DNA of 64,000 nt from Petrosia ficiformis (taxonomy: Eukaryota; Porifera; Demospongiae; Haplosclerida; Petrosiidae). The stretch is from NCBI GenBank assembly GCA_947044365.1, contig OX345636.1:14978615-15042614 (forward strand), in the 5' to 3' direction. Under the pieces are notes generated by a model. That model saw nothing but the letters and a program-made list of their open reading frames with translations. It searched no databases and was not told the origin of the DNA. The position numbers and the translations under genes were made by a program. Positions 42,420 through 55,530 of this stretch are shown here, one piece after another (the first letter of the stretch is position 1; every line of letters begins with the position of its first letter).

Positions 42420-43441
42420 CATGTAAGATTATGATATCAAAGAGAAATCAGTTAGTTCATATTGATATGATTGATGATAATGAACTCAACCCTGGCTGCA
42501 TGCACTACCCCCAGAGCAAGGCCGCCTTGACAAGAATTCCATCTACCCCAGATGGGAGCCAGCTCTACATATTTTGGAACCAAGGGCCATGCATGCGGCT
42601 AGGTTCATGCCGATACAGACATAAATGTGGGACCTGTGGGGAAGCACACATGGCTTGTGACTGCTCCTTGACTCCAGTGAACTCAGTCAAAATGTACTTC
42701 CGGAGATAACAGCTAACCTGGCTATAGCCAATCAGGCTCCCTCAGCCCTCCACCACCATCACTTAAGAACACGAGCAGACCTCAATTAAGGCCATGCAAT
42801 GTTTCGCCCTATCAACAGGTTACTCTGCTCCCTATTTATCTTTTCTGCCAAACTATCAAACTATCAAGTCCAAACTATCGAGTCCTATTTCTCAGGCTTA
42901 CACCAAGACCAAGATGGTCATATGCTTCAGGCAGCTTGGTTTTTGATTTTTGAGAGCTGCAGAATTCACTTCTTTCTTGTGGGAAGAATTTGATCATGGA
43001 GCTCTCGTCATAGTCACAGATGTGGCCCGCATCGTCAGCCATGCTCATCCCTCCATCCTGCAATTGCATATCAAATAAAGCAAAACTGACCTTGATCCAA
43101 GGGAATTCACATCTATATAGATATAGGTAATGACCATTAGCTACCAAGTACCTAGCAGCAAGGGGTCCAGCAACAGGTCCCCTGTTATTATGTGTAGACA
43201 GAACAACACTGTCACAGCTGAAATTGGTCTCAAAGGTCAGATAGGCACACACAAACCTGGAATTGATCATCAAATATATAGTGGGCCTAGCTTCTGCATT
43301 GGTGCAGCTAGCACAGCTGCTGTCAAGGGGTTGGAGGATATAGTTGATTCAAATCTTAGACAGGTGGCAAAACACAGCATACCAACAGTATGTCAAACTC
43401 CCACGTCAACAGGTAGCTGTAATCTCCCAATCACTATATAA
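42420..43441 (+). pseudogene. Decayed tyrosine-recombinase retroelement (DIRS/Ngaro-like)
   Basis: Two fragments of one element. At about 42425-42709 the frame carries a Cys/His cluster (WNQGPCMRLGSCRYRH then CGTCGEAHMACDC, nt 42570-42670), resembling the zinc-finger region of Gag-like proteins of DIRS-type and Crypton-type elements. At about 43080-43400, in other frames and with stops, there is similarity to the C-terminal catalytic part of a tyrosine recombinase: a YLAARGPATGPLLL segment (near 43145) and a YSGPSFCIGAASTAA segment (near 43281-43325). In active enzymes the latter is usually HSFRIGAAT, so the catalytic His and Arg positions read Pro and Cys here. The reverse-transcriptase part is missing. 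Dead and strongly rearranged. Confidence 0.55.
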
Positions 43442-45305
43442 TCAAGTGATTTCCTGGGGCTCACACATTCAATGGACAAAAATGTGTTGGAGTCTGTGAC
43501 CATATTTATAACTAATTATGTGTGTAAGTGCAGTTGTGTTCAGATGTATGTATTATGTTATTGAGATTTATTAGTTATTCATTGATTCATTAACTAAAGA
43601 GACAGTGTAAGAATGTGTAGAACACTTGATAAATACATAAACTGTGTGACTCCTTGTATATACTTTAGTGTTTTGTATTCAGTATCAGTATTAGAGATAT
43701 GAAAATAATATTATTTTGATAGCTTTGTTGTATCAATTATTAATTGATACTCTTGTAATACTCACTAATGTGGTGTTGGTCGGCAAATATTAATTTTTCA
43801 TGCATAATAATATAATAATTTCTTCAACTGCTCACTGATACTCTAATAGTATCATCATCTCTAATCAATATTATGATCATAATCATAATTAATAGCTATA
43901 ATATACATGTATTCAATACACATTCTTCTTCCTCTTTACTAGTGATAACCACAAATTTCTTTTCATAATTATTATAAAATTAAATTAAATTAATATTAAT
44001 AATTTAAAAATTTCAAGTGATCATATTGGAGTCCAGTTTCAATTTGTTTTTGTTTCTTGTGGAGTTGTACATTAATTATAATTTTAGTATACATTTTTGT
44101 ACATGAACATGAACAATATTTATTATTTAAAAACATGTTATGACGATAAGATGAAGTCTACCGCTTCCTGTAGTACTATGCGGTATTACATGTACCTCAT
44201 ATGCAAAGACATACTAATAGTCTATTACATTATCATTATAGCTATACATGTACATAATAATTATACAATTGATACTAATACACTGTTACATGTGTATGTG
44301 TGTATCATATATATACCATGTATTATCATTACATGTAATTGGCATTTATACAATTTATTATAATACACTGTTAGCTACATGTTTAGCTTAAATATGAACC
44401 CCATGGTGTGTAGAATCCTCACCACTGTGGTATGGTAAACAGTACATAACTCCATGTACCATAATAATTATGGTGGTGAAGCCTAGGATTGACAGTTGCT
44501 TGCTTTATATAGTCTGACCCTTGCAGATAGAAGCAGAGGGTCTGGGTACACGCATATTTCACTAGTTGTCAATCAGTTTAAGTTATAATGTGGGTGTAGT
44601 TATCTTTCATGGCCTTTTCTTTTGTGTTCTGTCACACCAGGAATAATCATCTAACAGTGTTAGCTATTTATTGACTTCCTCTTTGACACCTGAAGTATCA
44701 TCAATAGACACTGCAAAACATGTTATAACATCATTCCACTAATAAACCTTTTCGTTTTGAGTCTATTAGTACCTCGATCAGAACTCTAGTGTTTCAAAGT
44801 TTAGTTTTGGTTATTTCATTAATTAGTTTCAAATAGTATAATGATGAATATATAATTATTCATAATTATTGACATCATACTATAATAACTATAATTAAAT
44901 TTAGTAAATCACAAATAAACTCAGTCACATGATCACATTATTATTAACTAATATGTATACATAACTGTACATATGACTATTACCACACCTTATAGAAATA
45001 TTGAATGAATTATCAGTTTGAAGAAAGTAGCTATGACCAGATCAGTCTGTCTTGACGTATAATTTCAAAACTGCATAGAGACAAATTATACAGGAAATCA
45101 CATTATGATTAATGATTTAATTTCTATTTCATTATCATATATCAGAAGATCTCACTTTATGTTTATACTGATGTGTTACAAGATCATATTGACTATATTG
45201 TATTATTTAAAGTTATAATTAAATATCTCCTAGTACAGATATAGGATTCCAGTTTAAAACTAAACTATCTCTCAACTCTTATACTTAAAGTTATGATACA
45301 TACAT
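43442..45305. other. Intergenic DNA downstream of the NLR gene
   Basis: AT-rich, no gene recognised. It includes the 3' flank of the NLR gene, with possible polyadenylation signals too numerous to choose between. Confidence 0.5.
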
Positions 45306-48300
45306 TCAGTTATATAACAACTTACATTCATCCTTACTCTTGTACATCACTCTGTCTAGAGGATAGGAATATAATGAGAGGTATTCTTGATATCTGTCTG
45401 ATAGTACTAGTTTAATATTATTCTTCATTACAGCATCAGCTAATACTTTAGCACCATCATGTCCCATTGTACCATAATGATCAAATATTCTTATCTCTTC
45501 TAAATCACTATTAACAAGTGAATCCGCAAGGTATTTAGCTGTTTGAAGATCAATGATTTCATAAATAGTCACATACTTTATCATTTGGTTCAGTCTGAGA
45601 AGATGATAGTCTGTGTCACTATTAAACAAGACTAATGATTGTACTGAACTATTATATGATAGTAGTCCTTTTATAAGTGTATCAGTTACACCATTCTCTT
45701 CAATTCTTGCCAGTGTCAACTTTATGACGCCTGTATTGTATTGTAACCCTTCAGCTACTACTTCAGCTACTTCAATAGATTCAATACATTTATACAGTTT
45801 GATTTCTTTCAAAGTTGTATTCTCAATTAGTACTTGCTGTAGTGCTGTAGCCTCTTCCTTACCCATTTCTAGTCTATTCAATTCCAATGAAGTTAATGTT
45901 GAATTATTTCTCAGTCTGTGTAAAAGTGCTCTGGCCCCTTCAATACCCCACAGTACCAAATTTGTAACTCCTGTATTGTACTGTAACCCTTCAGCTACTA
46001 CTTCAGCTTCTTCCATGGATTTAATGCAATCAAACATTGTCATTTCTCTCAAAGCAGTGTTTTGAATTAGTACTTGTTTTAGTGCCATGGTCCCTTCCTT
46101 TTCCATTTCCATATTATAAACTTTCAATGAACTTAATGTTGAATTATTTATCAGTCTGTGTAAAAGTGTTCTGACCCCATCAATAGCCTCCAGTGTCAAT
46201 TTTGTAACTCCTGTATTGTATTGTAATCCTTCACCTACTACTTCAGCTACTTCCATAGATTTAATACAATTATACAGTTCAATTTCTTTCAAAGCTGTGT
46301 TCTCAACTAGTACCCGTTTCAGTGCCATAGCCCCTTCCTTATCCATTTCAAGATTTGTCAACTCCAATGAAGTTAGCGTAGAATTAGTACTTATCATTTC
46401 TAATCCCAACAATTCAAAGTTCTTCAGTGATAATGTTTTTAGACTCTTACTTTGTTGTATCCCTTCAAACAACTCTTTTCTCATAATAAAAGAAATAGAA
46501 TGCTCTTCATTTGGAGGACAGTTAGAGCATTGTAAGTTACCTTTCAATGTCAAACTTGTGAGGTTTATATTTTCTTTCAGGATTTGTTTCAGTGCTTTGG
46601 ATACTTCAATATTCATCTTGACATTCCATAGCTCTAATGAAATTATTGACTTATTTTGTGATAGTCCTTCTGGTGATAGATGTATCAACTCACAGCGCAA
46701 GAGGTTAAGTGATTTTAATGTTGTTGTTTGTCTTAGTCCATTACTTACTATATGAGTTGAATCATCTATAACAATACCATCAAGAAATAATGTTTTTAAA
46801 CACGTCATCAGATGAAGTGAAGAAAAAAATGGAGTATAATTACATTTTTTATTGTAATCCGAAAGTTTAAATGTTTGCAGTTTAGGACAATATCTGTATA
46901 GTTGAGAAAGCTCATCACAATTACTATCATCAAGGAATTTTGAATGAGTAAAATCACTATGTGAATAAATAAGAGGTCCGGAAATATAAAAGTGAGAGAG
47001 TGCTTTTGTGTGTTTTTCAAGTTGATATAGCATTTGAAAACATTTAGAGTAGTCAGTAACTTCAATAATTCTTAAATAAGTAATCATTCCTCCCATACTA
47101 GTACTTGATGTAGTATTTGATGTACTACTGATCATTGATTGTAATAAATGATTGTTATGATCATCTATCTTCCACTTTGTTGTGGAGGAACTGTGAGATA
47201 TACAATATCCAGTGATGTAACCTTGAAGTTTAGAACTAATGTCAACTTTATATTGGTTTTGTTTTAATACTGTTGAAATATATTCTGGATTTTGTGACTC
47301 AAACAGTAAATAAAGAACATTATGATTTATATAATAAAATAGCATGCCAGCTAAACTTTTTTCAAGTGGTGTTCCTACAATTCCTGTTAATCCTCCGTAG
47401 AAGTGTAACACTGGCCAGTGAATATTAGAATATTCCTGTCTATATTTATCTTCAGCCCAAAAACTTTGAGAAATACATTCTTTTACTGGCAATGTATCTG
47501 TTTCTGTAAAAAGAAGCGATAATTTCTCAGATGAAAGTTTAGACCAGTAGAGAGCAGCAAGATACTCTTGAAGTGTCAAGTGAAGGAAACTGTATGAAAC
47601 AGATTTAGACTTACGAGATTCACTGTCATTTACCCTCTGCATAAGACCCAGTGTGTTATGTGTAAGATTATCAAATACATATTCTTGCTCTCCAATACCT
47701 TTCGCTGCTAGTTCAGCAAGTCTCATTAGATCATCAAACACATCTTGTGGTAAGTCTGTTAGTTCTTGAACACAGAGTTCATGTGGTCCATACACAGGAT
47801 GATCATCAAGATATCGTTCTAGTAGTGAGTGAATGAAACAAGTGTAGAGTTGTGTGATAGTTTTTGGTGCAAACTCTTTCTTTCCTTTCCTCCAATATGT
47901 CTGGTACAAGTCAGTCACTAATGCACAATGAAGAGGAATATACATGGCTTTATATATGAATGGATGAGATGATATATATGACTGGAAATCTTTCAACACA
48001 TCTGGAGTATCACAAAATTTACACTTAACATATTCATCAATGTCATTATCACTAAATCCAACCACTTCAATATGTTCATGAAGCTGTTTCCTGAACTCCA
48101 TAGGAAGTTCTTGTGTAGCTAAAGGACGACTGGTTACAAGTAAAGTAGCACCTGGTAATAGTCTCCCGACTAGTAATCGTTGAAAAACTGATGTTCGTTG
48201 TTTCTGCTTTTCTGAAAGCTCATCATATCCATCAAATATTATCATAACACCATTTCCACATGTCCTCTTTATGTAGTCTATCTCACTCACAAACTGTTTA

Positions 48301-51300
48301 TCAGGATCAAGAAGCTCTTCTAAATTACTTGCTTCTCTTGCATCGACGTCACGAAGTTGAATCAATACTACAACATCCCATTGTTGTAGTAGTCTATTTT
48401 CTCCCCAGCCTTTACACAGTTCCCATACTAATGTTGTCTTCCCTACACCAGGATCTCCTTCTATAAGTATGTTACGAGGAAGTTTTTCACCTTCCTTTAC
48501 TTCAGCTATTTGTTCAATACCTAAAGGTTCTCTTTGTTGTACATATCTTGTTACATTTCCATGAAGCTTATCTGTCATTCCTTCTACTCTCTCTTCTTTA
48601 TTTTCTCTTTGTTTGTGTACAAGTTCTAAATTTATATACTTTCTGATCAACGGATTTGGTTCCTTGAAATAAGTAGGAAATTCTGTTCTCTGATAACAAG
48701 CTCTATGGTAGTTTCTATATAATCTTATCTCATGAGGATCAGAGATCATGTGTGTTCTATACATAACAGTGGATGACTGTGGAGGAGTTGGTTGACCATT
48801 AGTGTGTTTAATAGAGGAAGAGCATTCACTAACATTTCCTATGAGTTGATCTGGATTGATGCTAGAACCTGAAATACTGTCAGGAATTGTATTTTCTGAT
48901 CGATGTTGTGGAAGTGTAGAGATATTTGTAGTAGTAGATGATAATTGTGTTTGTTGATCTGTTATAGTTCTCTTTTCAAGATACAATTGAAGATTATTTT
49001 TTTCGTCACAAGGTGACATCATTTGAGAGGAAGATGAAAAATGAGTTTCTTGGTTATTACTAAACTTGGAACTTGTAGCATCTATAATTATGTAATAATA
49101 ATTATTATGAGTGTGATTGAGAAAATGGGTGAATTTAATCCAGGCAGTAATGAAATTTATTTCATAAAAATGAAAATGTTTATGATGAAATTGCAACAAT
49201 ATACTGACATGCAATAAAACTATTAATATTAATAATTATTATTGCTGTGCCAAAATGCGATTTTATCAATATTCTCACTAACTATGTATACTATATAGTT
49301 GGAATTGATATTTTATAATATCAAATGAATATCATGTATATAACAATAAACCCAGTACCTTCAGTGTAATTAAATTGTTTTAACTTAAATATTTGAAAGT
49401 ATAATATTTATAAAAATGAACATACATAGAATTTTTAATAAAATAACTTGCAAAAACCAGGATACATCACACAGTGAAATCTCCACAACTCCTACTATAA
49501 TTCTCATCAGTATTTGCATATACACATGTAATTTTCATCTAACTAGATGTGGACTGATGTCAAATATCGGTGACATTTGACCCCTATGTACTAGGGAGCG
49601 TGTTCTTAGTGTGACAAAACACTCCAAATGTTTGTAATTGGTTTCATTGATCAATTGCACATGCATGAACTACCACCTCATGACCATATGTTTAGAGGTT
49701 GGTTTACACTTTTAGCATTCTCTAATTCTTGATTTTTACCCCCTGAATTTCAAAAAAAATAAAACCCGAAAACTTCTAAGCCTAAAAATGAATAATGATA
49801 GGGGTGATAGAGACAACTCTTCAGGACTTCTAATAAATGGGTATGATCAGCTGGAAAAAGGTTGGGCTTTAGGATCATATCATGATCTCCTTTTTAGGTA
49901 AGAAATCAAAATTATTATGCTGCATTACTTCTGAAAATATTTCCAGAATGCTCTACCAGTATATAACATAGACTCACTCTTTCCACTATATAGGATTTTG
50001 CCATCATAATGGCTACGAAAGAAGAGGTTGATATGAATACCCTATATAATTAAGAAAGGACACACCCATACTTAATTAACCACATGTGAAATGGTGCTGC
50101 AAAGGAGCATCCAATGAATTTGTACATGTAGGTGTGCCAATATCTCAAAGCCCTCAGAAAGATGTAAATAAAGTTAAGTAGCTACTGTGGGATGATGAAG
50201 TACGTGAAATGTTTTGTAGATTTCAAGATTTGTAAGGAATTGGATAGGTGAAAATTTAGTTCTTTGTATTGGCTAGATCTACATGTATAATGTTACTGTT
50301 GAACTACAATGCATGTATGCTAGGAGCTTAAAGAGAGATGTTTGTATCAGATAATCTGCTTATACGCCACTTCTTTATGGTAAAAATTTGATGTATAGTG
50401 CACCTAACCGGCATAATTAAGGTGTAAATGATAGGTGTGGTTGATAAATGGGTGTGGTTGTGAGTTGTTTGCCTAGGGAAAAACCCTTCTGCAGTTAAAG
50501 CAAGGAATTTTTTTTACATTTTTAATTCTGTGTTTGTTTAATAACTCACTCACAGCAACGCCCACTTTTCACCAGCAAATGAGCTTTCCAGCTTTCATCT
50601 TTCTGTGGACCTGGCTTTCACTCTCAATGAAACTAGAAGCTTATAGATTAGTCAAAGACAGAAGGATGTACTTTTCAAAACACCATGTGCATGTTAAATG
50701 TTATTTAGACCTACAGTTTAAATGTAGTTAACAAATTGGAGGAGAGACAGGGCTACTTCCTTATTTGGTAATGTTGTGTTGCTGCCATCTTGCTGCCCTC
50801 TGGTCCAACCCAGGGGTTGGTCTGGATGGAACACATGTGTAATAATAAGCTTCACGTGTGTTACGTTTATCCAGTGCAATCTCTGGCCATCTTGCAGGCA
50901 TATATTTATCCCTCCCACCTTTTCAATAATTCAGAACTGTCTATTTTCGATCATATCTCCAAATTATATTTTGATCCATAAGACTGGTTTTCGCAGAGCC
51001 GGTCACATATATATTTTTCCACTGTGTGCTATACGCACTTCAGTGTGACCTTCACAAGGGTGTGGGTTGGTCTCCCAAACTACACTCCCCTAATTAAGAT
51101 TAGATGCAGTTGGGGGCTTGGGGGTGTGGCATGCTTGGTAGTAGACAGGGAGACTGTAGTGGATGCCCGGATGCCATGCCCCCTACCCAGTCTAATTTGG
51201 TCTCATGGTGTCGTTAGTGGTTCCCATGACGAAAGTCAATGGCTTAGTGGAGTGGCCCTTGTGATATTACCAACCCCCCCTCCTTCTATATCTCATAGTT

Positions 51301-52733
51301 ACGGAGGTAAGCTGTGTTTAGTATTCTCTCACTAAAAGTTAATTGCAACAAGTATACATACATATACGTAAATTATCATGATATTATCGTTATTGCGGCA
51401 ATTATCAATTGTGATATGACAATACCAATATCGCTCAGCCCTAATTATTATTAATTTATGAAAATGTAAAATCAATCAGTATAATTGTATTCTAAAAGTT
51501 ATTTATTTATCGAGAGTGTTTCTGAAAGAACACAACTTTTATGAGAAGAGGTAAGAATTGTGTGTGTGATGGCCAGTACAATGTAGATTTCCACAAAAAA
51601 AACAATAATTTCATTTTTCCACAAAGTATGTTAAGTTTACAAATTTTGCATACATGTACATGTATATGTATGCTCCATATTAGTTGCGTTTCCACAAAAT
51701 GTACGCTAGAGCTAGGTGATAGTGAAATTTTGAACTACACGATATTTAATAGATACTTGGAACGATAATAAAACTAAAATTTGGATATAAATTCTGAGCA
51801 TTTTCCACCTATAGTCACACTATCGCTACTATGGCTCAGCCTAATGTACACTTAGATACATTTCTCAATTGATCCCTCCGTGTGTACATGAAGTGTATTA
51901 GATCAGTACATCCAAGAATACTACATGCATACTACTTCACTACGCCAACTTTTTATTGACTTGTACTGTAAATAAGTACCATGCACAACCCCTATTTTTT
52001 AAACATAAGGCAGCAGAAATAGACCTTTTGATTCAATCAGAAACAGTCTCTATTATCATCAATGCAGAATAGGTACAATATAATGATTGTGGCTGTAAAT
52101 ATAAATGAGTCAAACAATATGACTAGCTTTTTGTCAACTAGCTACAACATTGTACATGTACGAGTTGCCAGTAGCAGTGTTTAAGCCTTCTCAAGCATGA
52201 CCAATTATTGGAAACATGTTTTGATAGGAACAAGTAATGTGAACACAACCAACTGGTAGTTTAGACATCGGGAAAATGTTAAACAAGTAAATTTAATATC
52301 TACAACACAGAGTTTGCTAAAATCATGTGGCACTGCCAAAAACACTGACTATATTTTCAAATAGGCATTTTGCCCTTTCCTGGTAATGCTTGTATAACAT
52401 ATATTTACCTTTATAACTTGATATGAGTTGTTCTGCTAGTACTTCTCCGATAACTTTACCACCTACTTCTCTGAGGATTGATATAAACTTATCAAATACT
52501 CTTCCATCTTGTTTCACTGAAGCTCTAAGTGACTTTAGTAGAAGTCCAATACGTTGTGTAGCAGTCATTCCTGTGAATTGATCAGTTACTGTCCAATATA
52601 CATCTTCTGGAATAATCTCAGCTGAATCAAGGCTACTAGCTAATATAAAGGGATCTATACCAGACTGTAGAATCTTGTTAGTGTTTTGACGAAGAGCTGA
52701 GTGAGCTCTATTAGGATCAGTTGGTTCTGCCAT
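45306..52733 (-). CDS. NLR innate immune receptor: death-fold, NACHT, LRR (2 exons)
   Basis: Exon 1 is 52409-52733 (ATG at 52733, 108 codons plus 1 nt, donor AAAG/GTAAAT). Exon 2 is 45306-49081 (acceptor TTATAG/AT). Phases agree, giving about 1366 aa. Residues 1-108 look like a helical death-fold domain (CARD-like). About 120-250 is a Ser/Thr-rich linker. The NACHT NTPase has Walker A GDPGVGKTT (317-325) and Walker B GVMIIFDGYDEL (about 386-397). SFLHLTLQEYLAAL follows in the region after NACHT. The C-terminal half holds about 15 LRR-like segments, including an 80-residue module repeated three times. NLRs sense microbial or damage signals in the cytosol and oligomerise through NACHT to recruit adaptors by death-fold contacts. 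Demosponges have large NLR families of this layout. The first 44 codons of the long open frame at its 5' side (49082-49214) are intron. Confidence 0.9.
45690..46420 (-). repeat. 240-bp (80-residue) LRR module, three copies in the NLR
   Basis: Three in-frame direct repeats of 240 nt encode LTSLELxxLEM, then LKEIxLYxCIxSxEVAEVV and GLQYNTGVxxLxL. Copies start near 45680, 45920 and 46160 (genomic). They form consecutive LRR triplets and are probably recent duplications inside the ligand-binding part. Confidence 0.85.
49082..52408 (-). other. Single intron of the NLR gene
   Basis: 3.3 kb between the death-fold exon and the NACHT-LRR exon. The region 50750-51330 is less AT-rich and holds several short plus-strand frames, none protein-like. 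No complete known repeat was recognised. A TACATGTACATGTATATGTA cluster is near 51653. Confidence 0.6.
52409..52733 (-). CDS. NLR exon 1: CARD-like death-fold domain
   Basis: The domain is encoded alone on its exon. Helix-forming segments include residues 44-55 (DVYWTVTDQFTG), 58-72 (ATQRIGLLLKSLRAS) and 77-108 (GRVFDKFISILREVGG, VIGEVLAEQLISSYK). The pattern L..L...........F..F...L.......LA..L...Y fits CARD/Death superfamily domains. Whether it is CARD or DEATH needs profile comparison. If translated through the donor, the exon gives a 136-residue protein with a different tail (ending FGSAT), which could be an intron-retention form. Confidence 0.75.
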
Positions 52734-52739
52734 TGTAAT

Positions 52740-53820
52740 CTATTATAACAATTATTATAAAATATACTTATATTTCTGGAACATAATTATTATTCAAATT
52801 TTACTGATAACTAATAATTCATGATCTGGAATTACACTGTACAACAAGTAACATACACCACAAATTATTTGGTTGTCATTACTAATTGTTATCATTCACT
52901 ACTGTATATACACACACCGCACTTAACCATAACAATGATAGTGTCTAAAATGATTATTATTATGATAATTATAATAAAGTTATATAATTATTATTAAAAC
53001 AGTGATTTAATTAGAGATGCTGTATAAGGGCGTGGCTGAAATTGCTTCGAACATGACAATGATGATATTGCTGATGGTGCTTTAGATTTAAACAATTTCC
53101 GAGTGCATGAAGGAAGAGGATAGGATTTAAACACAAGCTCCACTAAACCCTACTACAACTGGTAATCAAAACACCTACCAGACCGACTTTTGAAACACTG
53201 ACATACATGTACATTGTATACTCCATGTACAGACTAGTGATGTTTGTGGTCATTTCCAGGCTGATGTAACATCCACTTATTGAATATAATTATAGATATT
53301 TACTGAAAAATTTAAATTAATCATAGAGATTAAAATATCATATGTAGCAACAAGGCTATTGCATGTACATCCGAGGACACAAAACAAGGGTCCTATATTC
53401 AGTGTATAGGACCTATTAGCATACTACACTGTAAAAATAGAGTTGTTAATATATTGGTTAGTACAGTTGAAAGGATTTAACAATTAGTTGGTTGTTCAGT
53501 ATACATACATCTAACATCATAGTACTAAATATATTAAAATAGGTAAAAGATATATGTACCTATTATAATCATTTATCATGCCTAATATCTCATATTAGAT
53601 GCATAAAGAAGGTTTAGTAACCTCAAATGGCTCAATTAGAATAAATATTCTACTTTGCAATGTACATCTATTAGACAGCATAAGAATATTGAGATTACAA
53701 TTATTTGATTATAATTACAGTATATCCATAACAACCTACACGACCAATTAAATTACAATTTAAATTATTCCTTGCAACTGTACTAACCAATAAATTTGTT
53801 ATTTCAACAATTTTATTTTT
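52740..53820. other. NLR 5' flank, no further gene seen
   Basis: Contains the NLR promoter by position. It is very AT-rich (ATAATTATTATTA-type). No TATA box or other site can be singled out. Confidence 0.4.
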
Positions 53821-53831
53821 ACAGTGATATA

Positions 53832-53925
53832 TTGTATGATGGTGACATCTCCTGCATACTGTGCACATGGAAGTTCTATATACAATATATAGAACTCACC
53901 ACATCAAAGTGTCACCATCATACTA
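53832..53925. mobile_element. Small inverted-repeat element
   Basis: GTATGATGGTGACA and TGTCACCATCATAC form perfect 14-bp inverted ends, with inner AAGTTCTATATACAAT and TATAGAAC also pairing. The ends resemble those of 15399-15600. Confidence 0.6.
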
Positions 53926-53937
53926 TAAATATATAAA

Positions 53938-53981
53938 ATTATAATTATATATATATATATATATAATTATATATATATATA

Positions 53982-54076
<95 letters not shown>
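53938..54076. repeat. (AT)n microsatellite
   Basis: About 135 bp of AT dinucleotides with two or three interruptions (ATAATTATAT). The 86-codon Ile/Tyr frame on the minus strand is an artefact. Confidence 0.95.
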
Positions 54077-54079
<3 letters not shown>

Positions 54080-54081
54080 AG

Positions 54082-54182
54082 GTTATAACCCCCTATGAGT
54101 GTTATATCAGATTTATAAACACCGATCCTGAGGGCGAGGTGATTATAAATCTGATATAACACTAGTAGGCGTGTTATAATCA
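54082..54182. mobile_element. 101-bp palindromic element beside the (AT)n run
   Basis: Arms GTTATATCAGATTTATAA and TTATAAATCTGATATAAC, with outer GGTTATAAC and GTTATAATC, around a GC-rich centre CCTGAGGGCGAGGTG. A half copy with the same right arm lies at 62124-62168. It has the same design as 35435-35534. Confidence 0.75.
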
Positions 54183-54189
54183 ATATATT

Positions 54190-55315
54190 TCACGAATGAC
54201 AAAACCAAACCAAAGAAGGGTTAAATAACCCGTTCATTTTTTATAATGTATGGAAAGGATAGCCCTGCAGGACAAAATACATTCATATATCAAATTACTC
54301 ACTAACACAAGTAATGTTTTGTTTAAAATATTTCGGTCTCTGTAGAGACCTCCAAAAATTGTAAAGCTGACGGTATTTCACATCACCTCTACGAATAATT
54401 GGGATAAGTTTTCAATTAGCAATAACCACACCTCGGTTGAACCTCATTGGTTATGGTACTGCCACTGCGCAAAGCTGATTTTGGAGCTTAACAAATTTTG
54501 TTTACGTAGTCAAGCATGTGCTCATTCTCTTGAGGGTTTGCAGAGTGTAGTAATGAATATAATTATTTGTAATTAGCAGTTACAGATTTATGTTTTATGA
54601 TAATTCATTGGGCAATTAGTAGCTATACAAAATGGTAGTGTACACACGCATACACATGTACAGGGTAATGTTTTAGGTCTATGATATGTTCGTTATAGCC
54701 AATCAGATTGCACCATTAAATTATACATTAATGGTTATTTGTATTCTTGAGTTGTTTACTTGTTTATTAAATTTGTAGTATGAATTTGTTATTGGGTGCA
54801 ACCACACATTCATAAACACTGTATAAAATGAGTGGGTTGCAGTGTTTAGAAATATTCCAATGCTGAACATGTCATCAATATAAATAGGATTCATTCTGGG
54901 AGCAAGCTGTCATGAATAATTTCAATGACATCTTTGTTTTGACCTCAGTGATATACATGTATGGATCTCAAAGGTTTTGGTTCACCTGAGCTCAACTTAA
55001 AAAGCATGCAAGTACAAAATGGTGGGAAGGTGACAGTAGACTAGCCATTATCTGCCATCTCGAATACTTCTGCATACTCTTGTACACAGTACTCTTGTAA
55101 ACAGTGTAGGCGTGCCCACCGTACTATAGACCTTGTGCGAGTGACGTCATTGCCATGTTTTTATAGCGCCGTCCATTATGAGTGGAAAGAAGTCAAGGAA
55201 CAATAAAAATGAAGAGTTGTTGTGCTGTTAATAAGGGCCTGGGAAAGGGTCTAGTGAACTACCTATTTACTGGTTATAGCAGATGTGGTAATTAAAATGA
55301 CATGTAGTGACCCAC
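54190..55315. other. Intergenic DNA, no gene seen
   Basis: AT-rich. ATGGAAAGGATAGCCCTGCA near 54250 resembles an end of the CCCTATGATTGCTTT family. No exon recognised. Confidence 0.45.
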
Positions 55316-55317
55316 AA

Positions 55318-55530
55318 GCATAAGCTCTAGTAGATAGACTAACATACACATACACATGTACTTATACTCTTTAACCATAAGCTTTAGTAGATAGACTAAC
55401 AATACACATACACATGTACTTATACTCTTTAACCATAAGCTTTAGTAGATAGACTAACAATACAAATACACATGTACTTATACTCTTTAACCATAAGCTT
55501 TAGTAGATAGACTAACAATACACATACTAA
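55318..55530. repeat. 58-bp tandem repeat, about 3.7 units
   Basis: Unit TAAGCTTTAGTAGATAGACT, AACAATACACATACACATGT and ACTTATACTCTTTAACCA, with near-identical copies at about 55320, 55377, 55435 and 55493. Confidence 0.92.

Noticed and set aside
42875..43273. Minus-strand frame of 132 codons
   Set aside because: Antisense to the recombinase-like fragment on the plus strand, which has family resemblance; this frame has none.
45613..46755. Plus-strand frames of 150 and 179 codons
   Set aside because: Antisense shadows of the LRR repeats of the NLR gene.
49082..49214. First 44 codons of the long NLR frame as the true N-terminus
   Set aside because: Low-complexity His/Tyr/Asn-rich sequence before a TATAG acceptor; the CARD-like exon at 52409-52733 joins in phase instead.
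53923..54183. 86-codon Ile/Tyr-rich frame
   Set aside because: Translation of (AT)n.
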